DNA of 64,000 nucleotides from contig CACJEN010000002.1 in assembly GCA_902592445.1 (NCBI GenBank), positions 62,001-126,000 of the forward strand, in the 5' to 3' direction. Made by a program: the position numbers and the translations under genes. The notes below the pieces were generated by a model. The model had not been told where the DNA came from. It saw nothing but the letters and a program-made list of their open reading frames with translations, and made no database searches. Below are positions 1 to 8,400 of the stretch, one piece after another. Source of the stretch: an uncultured Pelagibacteraceae bacterium. GTDB lineage: Bacteria > Pseudomonadota > Alphaproteobacteria > Pelagibacterales > Pelagibacteraceae. Each line of letters begins with the position of its first letter. Within the stretch, counting starts at the first letter, position 1.

Positions 1-193
1 GGAGTCTTTAGTGAGAATTTTAAAACCTAAAGGAGTTATTACAGCGCAGGTTGGAAGCCAAGATAAAAAACCAAAACAGGTTGATAGTTGGTTAAATGTT
101 TTTAATGAAAATTTTGGAAATACACAACTTTCAAGAGTTTATATCCCAAGTTTTGATTGTGCTTGGAACTTTTCTTCATCAATAAATCATTAA
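1..193 (+). CDS. C-terminal end of a spermidine/spermine synthase-like aminopropyltransferase (partial)
   Basis: The open frame runs in from the window edge, so only about the last 63 residues are visible and the listed GTG start at 11 is just an internal codon. The segment 'ILKPKGVITAQVGS' looks like the strand-helix after the dcSAM-binding core of spermidine synthase-fold enzymes, and 'VYIPSFDCAWNFSSS' fits the family's C-terminal strands (usually IP-S/T-x-x-x-x-W). The fold transfers an aminopropyl group from decarboxylated SAM to a polyamine. The call is by pattern only and could equally be a spermidine-synthase-fold methyltransferase. The ABC transporter downstream is separated by about 60 bases with its own ribosome binding site. 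Confidence 0.5.
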   Translation, partial: ESLVRILKPKGVITAQVGSQDKKPKQVDSWLNVFNENFGNTQLSRVYIPSFDCAWNFSSSINH

Positions 194-252
194 TTTTTCT
201 TTTTAAATATCAATATTTGTGAAATAATAAATTTTATTATTTTGGAGGAAAA

Positions 253-1104
253 ATGAATAAATTTAAAACATTAGGATTAGGAATTTTAATTTCCTTTTTC
301 TTAACTATCTCTTCAAATGCAGACTCTATTAAAATTGGAACAGAAGGTGCTTACCCTCCTTGGAATTCTAAAGATGCTTCCGGAAACCTAATTGGTTTTG
401 AAGTTGAGCTTGCAAATGAACTATGCAAAATCATGAAAGCTGAGTGTACAATCGTCGAACAGGATTGGGATGGAATGATACCAGCTCTATTAATGAGAAA
501 ATTTGATGCGATCATGGCCGGTATGTCAATTACTGCAGAAAGACAAAAAACAATTACTTTTTCTCAAGGTTACGCTGATGAAGTTGCTTCTTTAGCAGTA
601 ATGAAAGGATCTGATCTTGAAGGAATGGATACGCCAGAAGGTATAAATTTATCTTTAGGTGGATCTGATGTTAAAAAAGCTCTTAAAACACTTACAGGTG
701 CATTAGCTGGTAAAACAGTTTGTGTACAAACAGCTACAATTCACCAAAACTTTTTAGATTCAGGTGATGTAGGAAGTGTAAATGTAAGAACTTACAAAAC
801 ACAAGACGAAGTTAATCTAGATCTAGCATCAGGAAGATGTGATGCTGCATTAGCAGCTGCTGTTGCTTTTACTGATTACGCTGATAAATCTGGTAAACCG
901 GTTGTTCTAGTTGGACCTACTTTTTCAGGTGGTGCATTTGGAAATGGAGTAGGTGTTGGAATTAGACAAGGCGGAGATGATGCTATCGGAAAAAGAGATG
1001 CTAAACTTCTAAAAGATTTCAACAAAGCAATTGATAAAGCAAGAAAACAAGGAATTATTAGCAAACTTGCTATTAAACACTTTGGTTTCGACGCTTCTAT
1101 GTAA
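253..1104 (+). CDS. Polar/basic amino acid ABC transporter, periplasmic substrate-binding protein (HisJ/ArgT/OccT type)
   Basis: This is a 283-residue family 3 solute-binding protein. Residues 1-23 form a Sec signal peptide (hydrophobic ILISFFLTISS, cleavage near SNA-DS). The mature start 'IKIGTEGAYPPWN' is the typical first strand and ligand loop. 'MAGMSITAERQK' carries the conserved Ser-Ile-Thr-x-x-Arg that binds the alpha-amino acid carboxylate. The length is slightly above the usual 250-260. It probably captures Lys/Arg/His/ornithine or opine-like ligands, but the exact ligand is not readable. A strong GGAGG lies 7 bases ahead of the ATG. Two permeases follow after a stable intercistronic hairpin; no ATPase gene is beside them. 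Confidence 0.9.
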   Translation: MNKFKTLGLGILISFFLTISSNADSIKIGTEGAYPPWNSKDASGNLIGFEVELANELCKIMKAECTIVEQDWDGMIPALLMRKFDAIMAGMSITAERQKTITFSQGYADEVASLAVMKGSDLEGMDTPEGINLSLGGSDVKKALKTLTGALAGKTVCVQTATIHQNFLDSGDVGSVNVRTYKTQDEVNLDLASGRCDAALAAAVAFTDYADKSGKPVVLVGPTFSGGAFGNGVGVGIRQGGDDAIGKRDAKLLKDFNKAIDKARKQGIISKLAIKHFGFDASM

Positions 1105-1112
1105 ATATTTCA

Positions 1113-1145
1113 GATTTGGCGACTATATATTATAGTCGCCAAAAT
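1113..1145 (+). terminator. Strong intercistronic hairpin between binding protein and permease genes
   Basis: TTTGGCGACTATA (1115-1127) pairs perfectly with TATAGTCGCCAAA (1131-1143) across a 3-base loop, and flanking GAT/ATC extends it with one bulge. It begins 9 bases after the binding-protein stop and ends 2 bases before the permease ATG, with no T-run. I read it as an mRNA 3'-end stabiliser or partial terminator that lets the binding protein be made in excess over the permeases. That role is inference; the inverted repeat is directly visible. Confidence 0.75.
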
Positions 1146-1147
1146 CT

Positions 1148-1840
1148 ATGGAACTTCTAGCATTTGGTAAAACTGGTTGGGGTGATGAGTTATTTTATGC
1201 AACCCTAATGACTTTAGCTGTTTCAATAACAGCTATGTTAATCGGATTTTTCTTCGCACTTATTTTTACTCCTTTAAAATTATCAAAACACAAATCACTA
1301 AATTTAATTGGTAATTTTTACACTACAGTTATTAGAGGTGTTCCAGAATTATTGGTAATTTATCTTTTCTTTTTTGGTGGAAGTGGAGCAATAATGTTTG
1401 TTGCTTCTATGTTTGGTTATTATGAATATATTGAAATTAACGCATTTATTACTGGTTCGTTTGCAATAGGTATTATTTCAGGTGCTTATTCAACTGAAGT
1501 TTTTAGAGGAGCCATACAATCAATAGACAAAGGTCAGTTTGAGGCTTCAAAAGTTTTGGGGATAAAAAAACATATTCAATTTTATAAAATTATCCTTCCT
1601 CAAATGTTAAGACTTGCAATCCCAAATCTAAGCAATGTTTGGCAAATTACATTAAAAGATACCTCTTTAATTTCAGTAACTGGGTTAGTTGAAATTATGA
1701 GACAATCATACATTGCAGCTGGATCAACAAGAGATCCTTTGTTTTTTTACTCATTTGCAGCAGTTCTGTATTTATTATTAACGTACTTGAGTATGAAACT
1801 AATAAATAAATTGGAAATTAAATACAGTAGAGGATTTTAA
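1148..1840 (+). CDS. Amino acid ABC transporter permease, HisQ/OccQ type
   Basis: A 230-residue inner-membrane permease of the polar amino acid (His/Glu/Arg/opine) family with about five hydrophobic segments. The early motif 'YTTVIRGVPELLVIYLFFFG' is the family signature (T-x-x-R-G-x-P-x-L-x-x-x), and the cytoplasmic EAA loop 'EASKVLGIKKHIQFYKIILP' contacts the ATPase. It forms a heterodimer with the next gene. The ATG directly abuts the right arm of the hairpin, leaving no obvious ribosome binding site. Its stop is followed immediately by the next ATG (TAAATG), implying translational coupling. Confidence 0.9.
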   Translation: MELLAFGKTGWGDELFYATLMTLAVSITAMLIGFFFALIFTPLKLSKHKSLNLIGNFYTTVIRGVPELLVIYLFFFGGSGAIMFVASMFGYYEYIEINAFITGSFAIGIISGAYSTEVFRGAIQSIDKGQFEASKVLGIKKHIQFYKIILPQMLRLAIPNLSNVWQITLKDTSLISVTGLVEIMRQSYIAAGSTRDPLFFYSFAAVLYLLLTYLSMKLINKLEIKYSRGF

Positions 1841-2518
1841 ATGGATTTTGAATTGATGATTGGTAGCTTTCCTAAGTTATTAAGTGCAACTGTAATTACT
1901 CTGAAGCTTTTGTCATTATCCTTATTTTTTGGATTATTTATTGGTTTATTTTTTGCAATTTTAAGGATGAATAAAAATCCAATTGTAAATAAATTTGCAT
2001 ACGGATACTCCTACATTTTTAGAGGTACACCATTATTGGTTCAAATATTTATTATTTATTTTGGACTTGGACAAATCGAATACTTAAGATCTACTTTTTT
2101 ATGGGTGATACTTAAAGAACCATATTGGTGTGCAATAATTGCCTTTGCATTAAATACAGGTGCATACACATCAGAAATATTAAGATCAGCTTTTCAAACT
2201 ATTAAACCAGGATTAATAGAAGCTGGAAAAAGTCTTGGTATTCCTAACAAAGTAATTTTTTATAAAATCCAAATACCTATAGCGATTAAACAATCATTAC
2301 CTGCTTATGGAAATGAAATTATATTAATGCTTAAAGGAACATCACTTGCAAGTACAGTAACATTGATGGATCTAACAGGTGTTGCAAAATATATTATTTC
2401 AACAACTTTTAAACCAATAGAGGTATTCATAGTTGCCGGAGGTATATATTTATTTATGACCTTTTGCGTCCATAATTTAATAAAGTTTCTTGAAAAAAAA
2501 TACGGTTTTCAAACTTAG
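1841..2518 (+). CDS. Amino acid ABC transporter permease, HisM/OccM type
   Basis: A 225-residue partner permease. 'YIFRGTPLLVQIFIIYFGLG' matches the HisM/GlnP signature and 'EAGKSLGIPNKVIFYKIQIP' is the EAA loop. It should assemble with the preceding permease in the inner membrane and with an HisP-type ATPase that is not encoded in this window. Its TAG stop overlaps the TAA stop of the convergent MATE gene within the four bases TTAG, so there is no room for an ATPase gene downstream. Confidence 0.9.
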   Translation: MDFELMIGSFPKLLSATVITLKLLSLSLFFGLFIGLFFAILRMNKNPIVNKFAYGYSYIFRGTPLLVQIFIIYFGLGQIEYLRSTFLWVILKEPYWCAIIAFALNTGAYTSEILRSAFQTIKPGLIEAGKSLGIPNKVIFYKIQIPIAIKQSLPAYGNEIILMLKGTSLASTVTLMDLTGVAKYIISTTFKPIEVFIVAGGIYLFMTFCVHNLIKFLEKKYGFQT

Positions 2519-3825
2519 AATTTTAAATATATACGTTTGAAATAAAATCCTAAAGTAAGAGCTCTTAAAAATAAAAATATTGTAAAAGAAATCCATAAAC
2601 CAAGATTTCCAAAATTTTGGACTAAAAAATAAGAAGATAATAAATACAATATCACTGAAATTAACATTGCATCTCTGAGCTCTCTAGTTTGTGAGGCACC
2701 GATAAAGATCCCATCAAATTGATAACAAAATGAGGATATGAAAGGTAATAAAATCAGCCAAATTGAAAACTGATAACTAATATTTTTAACACTTTCTATA
2801 TCAGTCATAAAATTAATGAATGTGTCATTTACAAAAAAATAAATTAAAGAAATCACTGCTCCAGTAAATGAGCTCAATATAAATGAATTTTTGACCGTAT
2901 TTGAAAATAATTTTTTATTTTTTTTACCAATTGAAAATCCAATTATACCTTCAGTTGAAAAAGCATATGAGTCTAAAATAAATGCGGAGAGAAATATTAG
3001 GTTAATTAAAATTGTGTTAGCAGCTATATACTCTTCACCAATTTTACTACTTAGGTATGTAAACCAAAAGAAAGAAAAAGTTAATAAAATTGTTCTTAGA
3101 AATATATTTAAGTTTATTTCAATTAAACTTTTAATTTTAGAAATATTTAAAATTTCTTTAATACTTAAATTAATTTTTGTGTATTTTTTTAAGAAATGAA
3201 AACTATAAGTTAAAAATATAAGGGAGGTTGCAAAGGTAGCTAATAAAGTTCCATACGCAACACCTTTAATATTTAGATTATATTCTAATACCAATATTGT
3301 ACTTATTAAAATATTTAAAATTGATAAACTTCCAATAGCTAAACTTGATATTTTTGTTTTTTGTAATCCTATAAATAAACCAATTATAATATAAATAGTT
3401 AATTCAAATATTGATGAATAAATTCTAATATTAAAATAAACCTCGAAGTTTCTTTCAGTTTCTTTAGATAAATCAAAAAAAAATAAACATAAACTAAAAA
3501 TCTGTTTTTTAAAAATTATTAAAAATAATGATATTAAAATTACAAAGAATAAATTTCTAAAAATTAAATTTAAAATACTTTTATAATCTTCTTTTCCATG
3601 TGATTGACTTACAATCCCAACTGTTCCCATTCTTAAAAAACCAAAACTCCAAAAAATTAATGAAAAAAAACTTGTAGCTACACTTGTTGCAGCTAAAAAA
3701 CTTTTATTACCTGAATTTCCCATCAATGCTGTATCAACGATACCAACAAGTGGAATTGCAAGATTTGCAAAAAAAATAGGAATAGATAAACTTATTATAT
3801 ATTTAATTGACGACCTATCACTCAC
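2515..3825 (-). CDS. MATE family efflux transporter (DinF branch)
   Basis: A 436-residue integral membrane protein with about 12 hydrophobic helices. The N-terminal 'SIPIFFANLAIPLVGIVDTALMG' is the classic MATE first helix (P-x-x-x-x-x-x-x-x-x-x-x-D-x-x-x-x-G), and a similar half-repeat begins near residue 230. The family exports cationic drugs or metabolites by Na+ or H+ antiport; the length and 'DTALMG' favour the DinF-like subgroup. The substrate is unknown. It lies 7 bases downstream of a DUF6165-like gene on the same strand, so the two are probably co-transcribed. Confidence 0.85.
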   Translation of the reverse strand: MSDRSSIKYIISLSIPIFFANLAIPLVGIVDTALMGNSGNKSFLAATSVATSFFSLIFWSFGFLRMGTVGIVSQSHGKEDYKSILNLIFRNLFFVILISLFLIIFKKQIFSLCLFFFDLSKETERNFEVYFNIRIYSSIFELTIYIIIGLFIGLQKTKISSLAIGSLSILNILISTILVLEYNLNIKGVAYGTLLATFATSLIFLTYSFHFLKKYTKINLSIKEILNISKIKSLIEINLNIFLRTILLTFSFFWFTYLSSKIGEEYIAANTILINLIFLSAFILDSYAFSTEGIIGFSIGKKNKKLFSNTVKNSFILSSFTGAVISLIYFFVNDTFINFMTDIESVKNISYQFSIWLILLPFISSFCYQFDGIFIGASQTRELRDAMLISVILYLLSSYFLVQNFGNLGLWISFTIFLFLRALTLGFYFKRIYLKF

Positions 3826-3832
3826 TTAAATA

Positions 3833-4222
3833 TCAGTAACTTGTATATTCTTTAATTTCTTTTATTTTCGAGCCTGTGTGATTATTTATTTCCAATTTTA
3901 TTTTTGCCCTATCATCATTTAGAAAATGAATATCTCTAGATAATTTTATAAATTTTTGTCCAAAATCTGAATTTTTTTCACATAATCTTTTATCATCCTC
4001 TATCACCCAAAGCTTGCTATTTATTTCTTTAAGAGATTTAAACAAACTATCAAGTTTTTCATCAGATTTTACATTTTTATTAAATTGATCTTTAAGAACA
4101 TCATATTCATCATTTATAAATCTGAGTTTTTCTGGATCTTTAATTTTTTCTTTTTTAATTTCTAAAATTGAAATTTTGTCTAAAAGTTCGCCAACTGAGA
4201 CTTCAACTAGTATTTTATTCAT
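3833..4222 (-). CDS. DUF6165-like small coiled-coil protein
   Basis: A 129-residue soluble, highly charged protein. 'VEVSVGELLDKISILEIKKEKIKDPEK' at the N-terminus matches what I remember of the DUF6165 family (unknown function, often beside glycosyltransferases). Most of the rest looks helical with heptad-like spacing of Leu/Ile. It is divergent from a family 9 glycosyltransferase by 32 bases, which supports an envelope or LPS connection. No catalytic motif is visible, and I assign no function. Confidence 0.6.
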   Translation of the reverse strand: MNKILVEVSVGELLDKISILEIKKEKIKDPEKLRFINDEYDVLKDQFNKNVKSDEKLDSLFKSLKEINSKLWVIEDDKRLCEKNSDFGQKFIKLSRDIHFLNDDRAKIKLEINNHTGSKIKEIKEYTSY

Positions 4223-4229
4223 AATTTTT

Positions 4230-4235
4230 TATACT
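4230..4235 (+). promoter_or_regulatory. Candidate -10 element for the GT9 gene
   Basis: TATACT lies 19 bases ahead of the ATG at 4255 inside the 32-base divergent gap. No convincing -35 is visible. Confidence 0.35.
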
Positions 4236-4254
4236 GTGTTAAGTTGTTACAAAT

Positions 4255-5196
4255 ATGTCCAATATATTAATTATTAAACATGGCTCATTAGGCGATATAG
4301 CTCAAGCTAGTGGTGTAATTCAAGATATTTCTGAAAATCACAAAAAAGATGATGTATTTATTTTAACAACAAAACCTTATTTAGACTTACTTAAAAAAAA
4401 TCCATATATTAAAGAGCCTATTTTAGATAAGCGATTATCAAGATTTAATCTCTTTTACCTATATTCATTAATGAGAAGTTTAAAAAAGTATAATTTTTTA
4501 AAAATATATGATTTACAAAATTCAAATAGAACATCCTTCTATAAAAATATCCTTTTTAAAAATTCTAATAAAGATATTTGGTCATCGTCTTTAACAACTT
4601 TGCCAGAGGGTAAAACAAAAGAAGAATTTGATAAGCTTTCGGTTTTAGATCGTTTTGATCATCAAATTAGAACCTCTAATTTAATTTCAAAACATACTCT
4701 TTACCCTGATTTTTCATGGGCCTGTTCTGATATTACAAATCTTAAAAATAAATACAATTTGAATAAATATATTTTGCTTTTCCCATTTTGTTCACCACAC
4801 TTAACCATTAAAAGATGGCCATACTACAATGAACTTTCAAATAAAATTAAGAATGAATTTAAAGATAAATACAAGATAATAGTTGCACCTGGACCAGAAG
4901 AAATAAAAGAAGCTTCGAATATAAACGCTGAATGTATCTTGGATAATGGAAAATCTCTAAATATTTCTCAATTAGCATCACTAATAAAAGATAGTATATT
5001 TGTAATTGCAAATGATACTGGCCCTGCTCATATAACTGCCCACTTAGGTGTTAGAGGACTTGCATTATTTGGTCCACATAAACCTGCAAAACTTGTAAGT
5101 ATAGAAAGAGAAAAATTTAGAGCAATTCAAGTTGAAGATTTAAATAAATTATCCGCAGATAAGGTATTTGAGAGAATGTTGGGTTTATTAAATTAG
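4255..5196 (+). CDS. Glycosyltransferase family 9 (heptosyltransferase-like)
   Basis: A 313-residue GT-B-fold protein. The N-terminal 'ILIIKHGSLGDIAQASGVI' is the family 9 acceptor-domain start (K/R-x-x-x-L-G-D), and the C-terminal 'ANDTGPAHITAHLGVRGLAL' is the nucleotide-sugar signature D-T/S-G-x-x-H. Relatives such as WaaC/WaaF add heptose to LPS inner core from ADP-heptose on the cytoplasmic face. The donor and acceptor here cannot be told. Its neighbours (DUF6165-like, GT4) support a lipopolysaccharide or surface glycan role. Confidence 0.8.
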   Translation: MSNILIIKHGSLGDIAQASGVIQDISENHKKDDVFILTTKPYLDLLKKNPYIKEPILDKRLSRFNLFYLYSLMRSLKKYNFLKIYDLQNSNRTSFYKNILFKNSNKDIWSSSLTTLPEGKTKEEFDKLSVLDRFDHQIRTSNLISKHTLYPDFSWACSDITNLKNKYNLNKYILLFPFCSPHLTIKRWPYYNELSNKIKNEFKDKYKIIVAPGPEEIKEASNINAECILDNGKSLNISQLASLIKDSIFVIANDTGPAHITAHLGVRGLALFGPHKPAKLVSIEREKFRAIQVEDLNKLSADKVFERMLGLLN

Positions 5197-5205
5197 CCTA
5201 AAAAA

Positions 5206-5622
5206 TTAAGTGTAGATTTTATCTGCTAAACCATAACAAAGAATAGCACTTAAAATAGTTAATACTCCAGGTGCAATTACACCTTCAATTGATGTTTTAT
5301 CTGTATGACCTAATTTACTGATCTTAATTGCATAAATACCAATTAAGAATGCCATTAAATTTTGTACAAATATCAAATTAAAAAATCCCCAGGTATTTTC
5401 AACACCACCAGATCTTATAAACATAATATAAATAGCCATTAAAAATGATCCAAGAAAGAATGATCCAAAAAATCTTGTCATGATAGCCCCGGTTTTATCC
5501 ATTGCGTATTGATCTAAAAAAGATTGAGTAGCAAAAATACATCTATATGCGTAGAAAGCGTAACCTAGAAAATGAATAATGAATACAACGAGGTAAAATA
5601 TCCCGTTAAATTTATCTATCAT
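5206..5622 (-). CDS. Small four-helix membrane protein of unknown function
   Basis: A 138-residue protein with four clear hydrophobic segments (about residues 7-28, 48-68, 78-98 and 112-132). Layout and size recall DUF4345-like small membrane proteins, but I do not recognise it firmly and no catalytic residues stand out. It sits 9 bases downstream of the GT4 gene on the same strand, so it is probably the last gene of the transcript thioredoxin-like, GT4, this gene. It converges on the GT9 gene with a 9-base gap and no visible terminator. Confidence 0.6.
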   Translation of the reverse strand: MIDKFNGIFYLVVFIIHFLGYAFYAYRCIFATQSFLDQYAMDKTGAIMTRFFGSFFLGSFLMAIYIMFIRSGGVENTWGFFNLIFVQNLMAFLIGIYAIKISKLGHTDKTSIEGVIAPGVLTILSAILCYGLADKIYT

Positions 5623-5631
5623 ATTTTAAAC

Positions 5632-6714
5632 TTATAAGATTCGTTTATAGCTTTCAATAATCTTATCCCAATGAAAATTTTTAGAATTTTCATTAGCTGC
5701 TTTTCCATATTCAAAATATTTATTTTCTTTAAATATTTGATTTATACTTGAATAAATATCATCCAAATTATTACCATCACATATTAAACCAGTTTTTTCA
5801 TGTATAATTGCATCTGAAGCACCACCATCTTTTCCTCCAATTGAAGGAATTCCATATTGAGCTGCTTCTACATAGGCTATGCCAAATCCTTCGACTGATT
5901 TTTTGTAAATAATAGATGGCATTATAAATACATTAGATTTTGAAATTAATGCATTTTTAAAGTTACTAGGAATATCTTTTAAAAATTTTACTTGATCCTC
6001 TAATTTTAGCTCAATTACAAGTTTTTTTAAATTTTCTTCTTCATCACCATAACCTATACATATGTAGACAATATCTGGATAAACTTCTTTTAGATTTCTG
6101 ATAGCCATTATTACTTTTTCGTGATTTTTTCGTTTATCATATCTTGAAACAGTAATAAGTCTTTGTTTTTTACCCTTAAATATTTCATCAGCTTTTTTTA
6201 AATCTTTGATTGGTATTTCCTTTACAGGATCAACACCTGGATTAATCACTAAAATTCTGTGTTCTTCAACGCCAAGATTGATAGCGAGATCTTTTGTAAA
6301 ATTAGAATTTGCTATTACATGATCTACATTATTTAATACATTTAATACTTTTGTATTTAATCTTGAGCCTTTTGGATGATTAATTTCTTTAGAATGTATT
6401 AAACATATCTTTTTTTTATTGGTTTGAATTAGTTCCAAACTCTTCCAATGATCTGCAATTAGACATTGAACATTATTATTTTGTCTTAAATATTCATTTA
6501 TTAAATATGATTTCCGATATTTTCTAAATAACTTAACACCACTCACTCTTTCAATTGAAAAAGAAACTGAATTGTCAAACTTTTCAAAACCATCTGTATG
6601 ATCTGCAAAAACTTTTATCAGAAAAAATTTAGATAAAGATCTAGCTAAACCCCACATTAAATTTTGCATTCCACCAACATCAGGTGGAAAAGTTCTCGTT
6701 ATTATTAAATGCAT
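5632..6714 (-). CDS. Glycosyltransferase family 4
   Basis: A 360-residue GT-B glycosyltransferase. The N-terminal 'ITRTFPPDVGGMQNLMWGLA' is the usual GT4 acceptor loop (P-P-x-x-G-G). 'LITVSRYDKRKNHEKVI' marks the start of the donor domain. 'EGFGIAYVEAAQYGIPSIGG' contains the E-x(7)-E donor-binding motif. It would transfer a sugar from a nucleotide donor to a lipid or surface glycan on the cytoplasmic face of the membrane; the sugar is not determinable. It overlaps the upstream thioredoxin-like gene by one base, so translation is probably coupled. Confidence 0.82.
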   Translation of the reverse strand: MHLIITRTFPPDVGGMQNLMWGLARSLSKFFLIKVFADHTDGFEKFDNSVSFSIERVSGVKLFRKYRKSYLINEYLRQNNNVQCLIADHWKSLELIQTNKKKICLIHSKEINHPKGSRLNTKVLNVLNNVDHVIANSNFTKDLAINLGVEEHRILVINPGVDPVKEIPIKDLKKADEIFKGKKQRLITVSRYDKRKNHEKVIMAIRNLKEVYPDIVYICIGYGDEEENLKKLVIELKLEDQVKFLKDIPSNFKNALISKSNVFIMPSIIYKKSVEGFGIAYVEAAQYGIPSIGGKDGGASDAIIHEKTGLICDGNNLDDIYSSINQIFKENKYFEYGKAANENSKNFHWDKIIESYKRIL

Positions 6715-7271
6715 TAATTATTCAACCACTTAATATTACAACCCATGCTAGGTATTTGATCTTTGGGACCATTTCCTGTTTCAGATATTTGTTTCATTGC
6801 TATATACAAATCACTCTCTCCAGATCTTACAGGTTTGAGTTCTTTTAACTCTCTTATTCTTCCTCTGTATTGAAGTTCTAAATTTTTGTTATAACCAAAA
6901 AAATCAGGAGTACACACAGCTTCATATTTTTTTGCAACATTTTGCGTATCATCGATTAAATATGGAAAACTAAACTTGTATTTTTTTGCAAATATAATCA
7001 TATTTTCAAATGAGTCATCAGGATAATTGATTTGATCATTGGAGCATATTGCAACCGATTTAATTCCAAAATTTTCAAGTTTTTTGCAATCCTCAGCAAT
7101 ATCTTTGATTACTGCCTTTACATACGGGCAATGATTACAAATAAACATAATGAGAGTTCCTTTCTCACCTTTTATTTCATTTAAAGAAACAATTTTGTTT
7201 TCCGTTGATTTTAGACGAAAGTCGTCAGCTTTTTTTCCAAAATCACATATTGGAGTTTTTGTAAGAGACAT
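6714..7271 (-). CDS. Thioredoxin-fold (AhpC/TSA-like redoxin) protein with CNHCPYV motif
   Basis: A 185-residue cytoplasmic protein. The start 'PICDFGKKADDFRLKSTENK' followed by 'LIMFICNHCPYVKAVI' is characteristic of a family of redoxins often labelled thioredoxin family or peroxiredoxin-like. The CNHC pair at about residues 45-48 is a thioredoxin-like CxxC. It is likely a thiol-disulfide or peroxide-handling enzyme; its physiological partner is unknown. Its start codon is only 17 bases from the divergent gamma-carbonic anhydrase start, with a palindrome in between. Confidence 0.75.
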   Translation of the reverse strand: MSLTKTPICDFGKKADDFRLKSTENKIVSLNEIKGEKGTLIMFICNHCPYVKAVIKDIAEDCKKLENFGIKSVAICSNDQINYPDDSFENMIIFAKKYKFSFPYLIDDTQNVAKKYEAVCTPDFFGYNKNLELQYRGRIRELKELKPVRSGESDLYIAMKQISETGNGPKDQIPSMGCNIKWLNN

Positions 7272-7282
7272 ATAATATTATA
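7271..7282. promoter_or_regulatory. Palindromic TATAATATTATA: candidate back-to-back -10 elements
   Basis: The 12-base perfect palindrome TATAATATTATA lies between the two divergent start codons (7269-7271 on minus, 7289-7291 on plus). It gives a consensus TATAAT on each strand. If both are used, transcripts would begin within a few bases of each start codon, so both mRNAs would be nearly leaderless. A weak TTGGAG (7250-7255) could serve as plus-strand -35 with a short 15-base spacer. AT-rich chance occurrence cannot be excluded. Confidence 0.4.
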
Positions 7283-7288
7283 TAAATT

Positions 7289-7801
7289 ATGTTTTACGAT
7301 TTGGAAGATAAAAAACCAAAAAACTCTGGCGAAAATTGGGTTGCGCCTAATGCAGTGGTTATTGGAGATGTTACTTTAGAAAAAAATAGCAGTGTGTGGT
7401 TCAATGCTACTTTAAGAGGAGATATAGAAAATATCTTGATAGGAGAGGGATCTAATGTTCAAGATGGAAGTGTTTTGCATACTGATCCAGGTTATCCACT
7501 TAAAATTGGAAAAAATGTAACTATTGGACATTTGGTTATGCTTCATGGATGTACGATAGGTGACAATAGCTTAATTGGAATTGGTGCTGTTATTCTTAAT
7601 AATGCGAAAATTGGAAAAAATTGCATCATAGGATCCAAAGCTTTAATAACTGAAAACAAAGAAATTCCAGACAACTCTTTAGTAATGGGATCACCTGGAA
7701 AAGTCGTAAGACAAGTTTCACCAGAAGAAGCAAAATTAATTACAAAAAACGCAGAAAGATATCAGGATAATTGGAGGAGATATTCTAAATCGATTTTTTA
7801 A
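7289..7801 (+). CDS. Gamma-class carbonic anhydrase family protein (YrdA/CaiE-like)
   Basis: A 170-residue left-handed beta-helix protein built of hexapeptide repeats (for example [36 protein letters not shown]). The three zinc-ligand histidines of the gamma-CA family are present: one in 'VLHTDPGYP' and two in '[10 protein letters not shown]'. The family forms trimers in the cytoplasm; some members hydrate CO2 and many have no demonstrated activity. The start is well supported by the typical opening '[10 protein letters not shown]'. Its stop shares TTAA with the convergent PNPOx-like gene. Confidence 0.85.
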   Translation: MFYDLEDKKPKNSGENWVAPNAVVIGDVTLEKNSSVWFNATLRGDIENILIGEGSNVQDGSVLHTDPGYPLKIGKNVTIGHLVMLHGCTIGDNSLIGIGAVILNNAKIGKNCIIGSKALITENKEIPDNSLVMGSPGKVVRQVSPEEAKLITKNAERYQDNWRRYSKSIF

Positions 7802-8397
7802 GGAACTAACCAAGAATTTTTATTTGTTTTGAAATCAAATTTAGCTCGTCTATGACCTTTTGCAGCAAGATATAGCCATTCTATTGATTTAATATTACAT
7901 TTGACAACAGTAAAATTTTTATAACCTTCCTCACTTTGTTCCATTGTATAATCAAAATCTTCTAACTTAGAAATCATACCTGAAGTAGGGTTTTCGGATA
8001 CAGTTCCAGGAGGACTATCAGTTAAATAACATCTTCTACTAATGTGTTGAGTTTTCTTCCACGATGCTTCTGTCACAGAATTTTGATTATTTATTTCACA
8101 TTCAACTTTTACTCTTAATTGTATTTTTTCTTCTTTATCATAGAAAAGTAACGAGGCTTTATTATTGTTTTTAAGTATATCTACTTTTGGTGACCTTAGA
8201 TCAGTATGAAATTGCAATAAATTGTTTTCTCTGTCAGACTTCCTTAAAACAACTATTCTTCCCTCAATATCGTCTTTGTGTGCACACATAAAAACTGGAA
8301 TTCTAAAAGGTGAACTTCTATTGGTTACTGCATCTTCAAGCATAGACCAGTACTTATTTTGTATTTCTGCTAAGTCTTCATAGTATGCTGGTTGCAT
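7798..8397 (-). CDS. Pyridoxamine 5'-phosphate oxidase-family flavin-binding protein
   Basis: A 199-residue split-barrel FMN-binding protein. '[20 protein letters not shown]' with '[20 protein letters not shown]' matches the FMN phosphate and ring-binding strands of the PNPOx-like family. It is shorter than true PdxH and lacks an obvious PdxH C-terminal substrate signature, so it may be a general flavin or heme-related oxidoreductase rather than the vitamin B6 enzyme. It follows the beta-hydroxyacid dehydrogenase gene by 3 bases and is surely in its transcript. Confidence 0.7.
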   Translation of the reverse strand: MQPAYYEDLAEIQNKYWSMLEDAVTNRSSPFRIPVFMCAHKDDIEGRIVVLRKSDRENNLLQFHTDLRSPKVDILKNNNKASLLFYDKEEKIQLRVKVECEINNQNSVTEASWKKTQHISRRCYLTDSPPGTVSENPTSGMISKLEDFDYTMEQSEEGYKNFTVVKCNIKSIEWLYLAAKGHRRAKFDFKTNKNSWLVP

Positions 8398-8400
8398 ACT

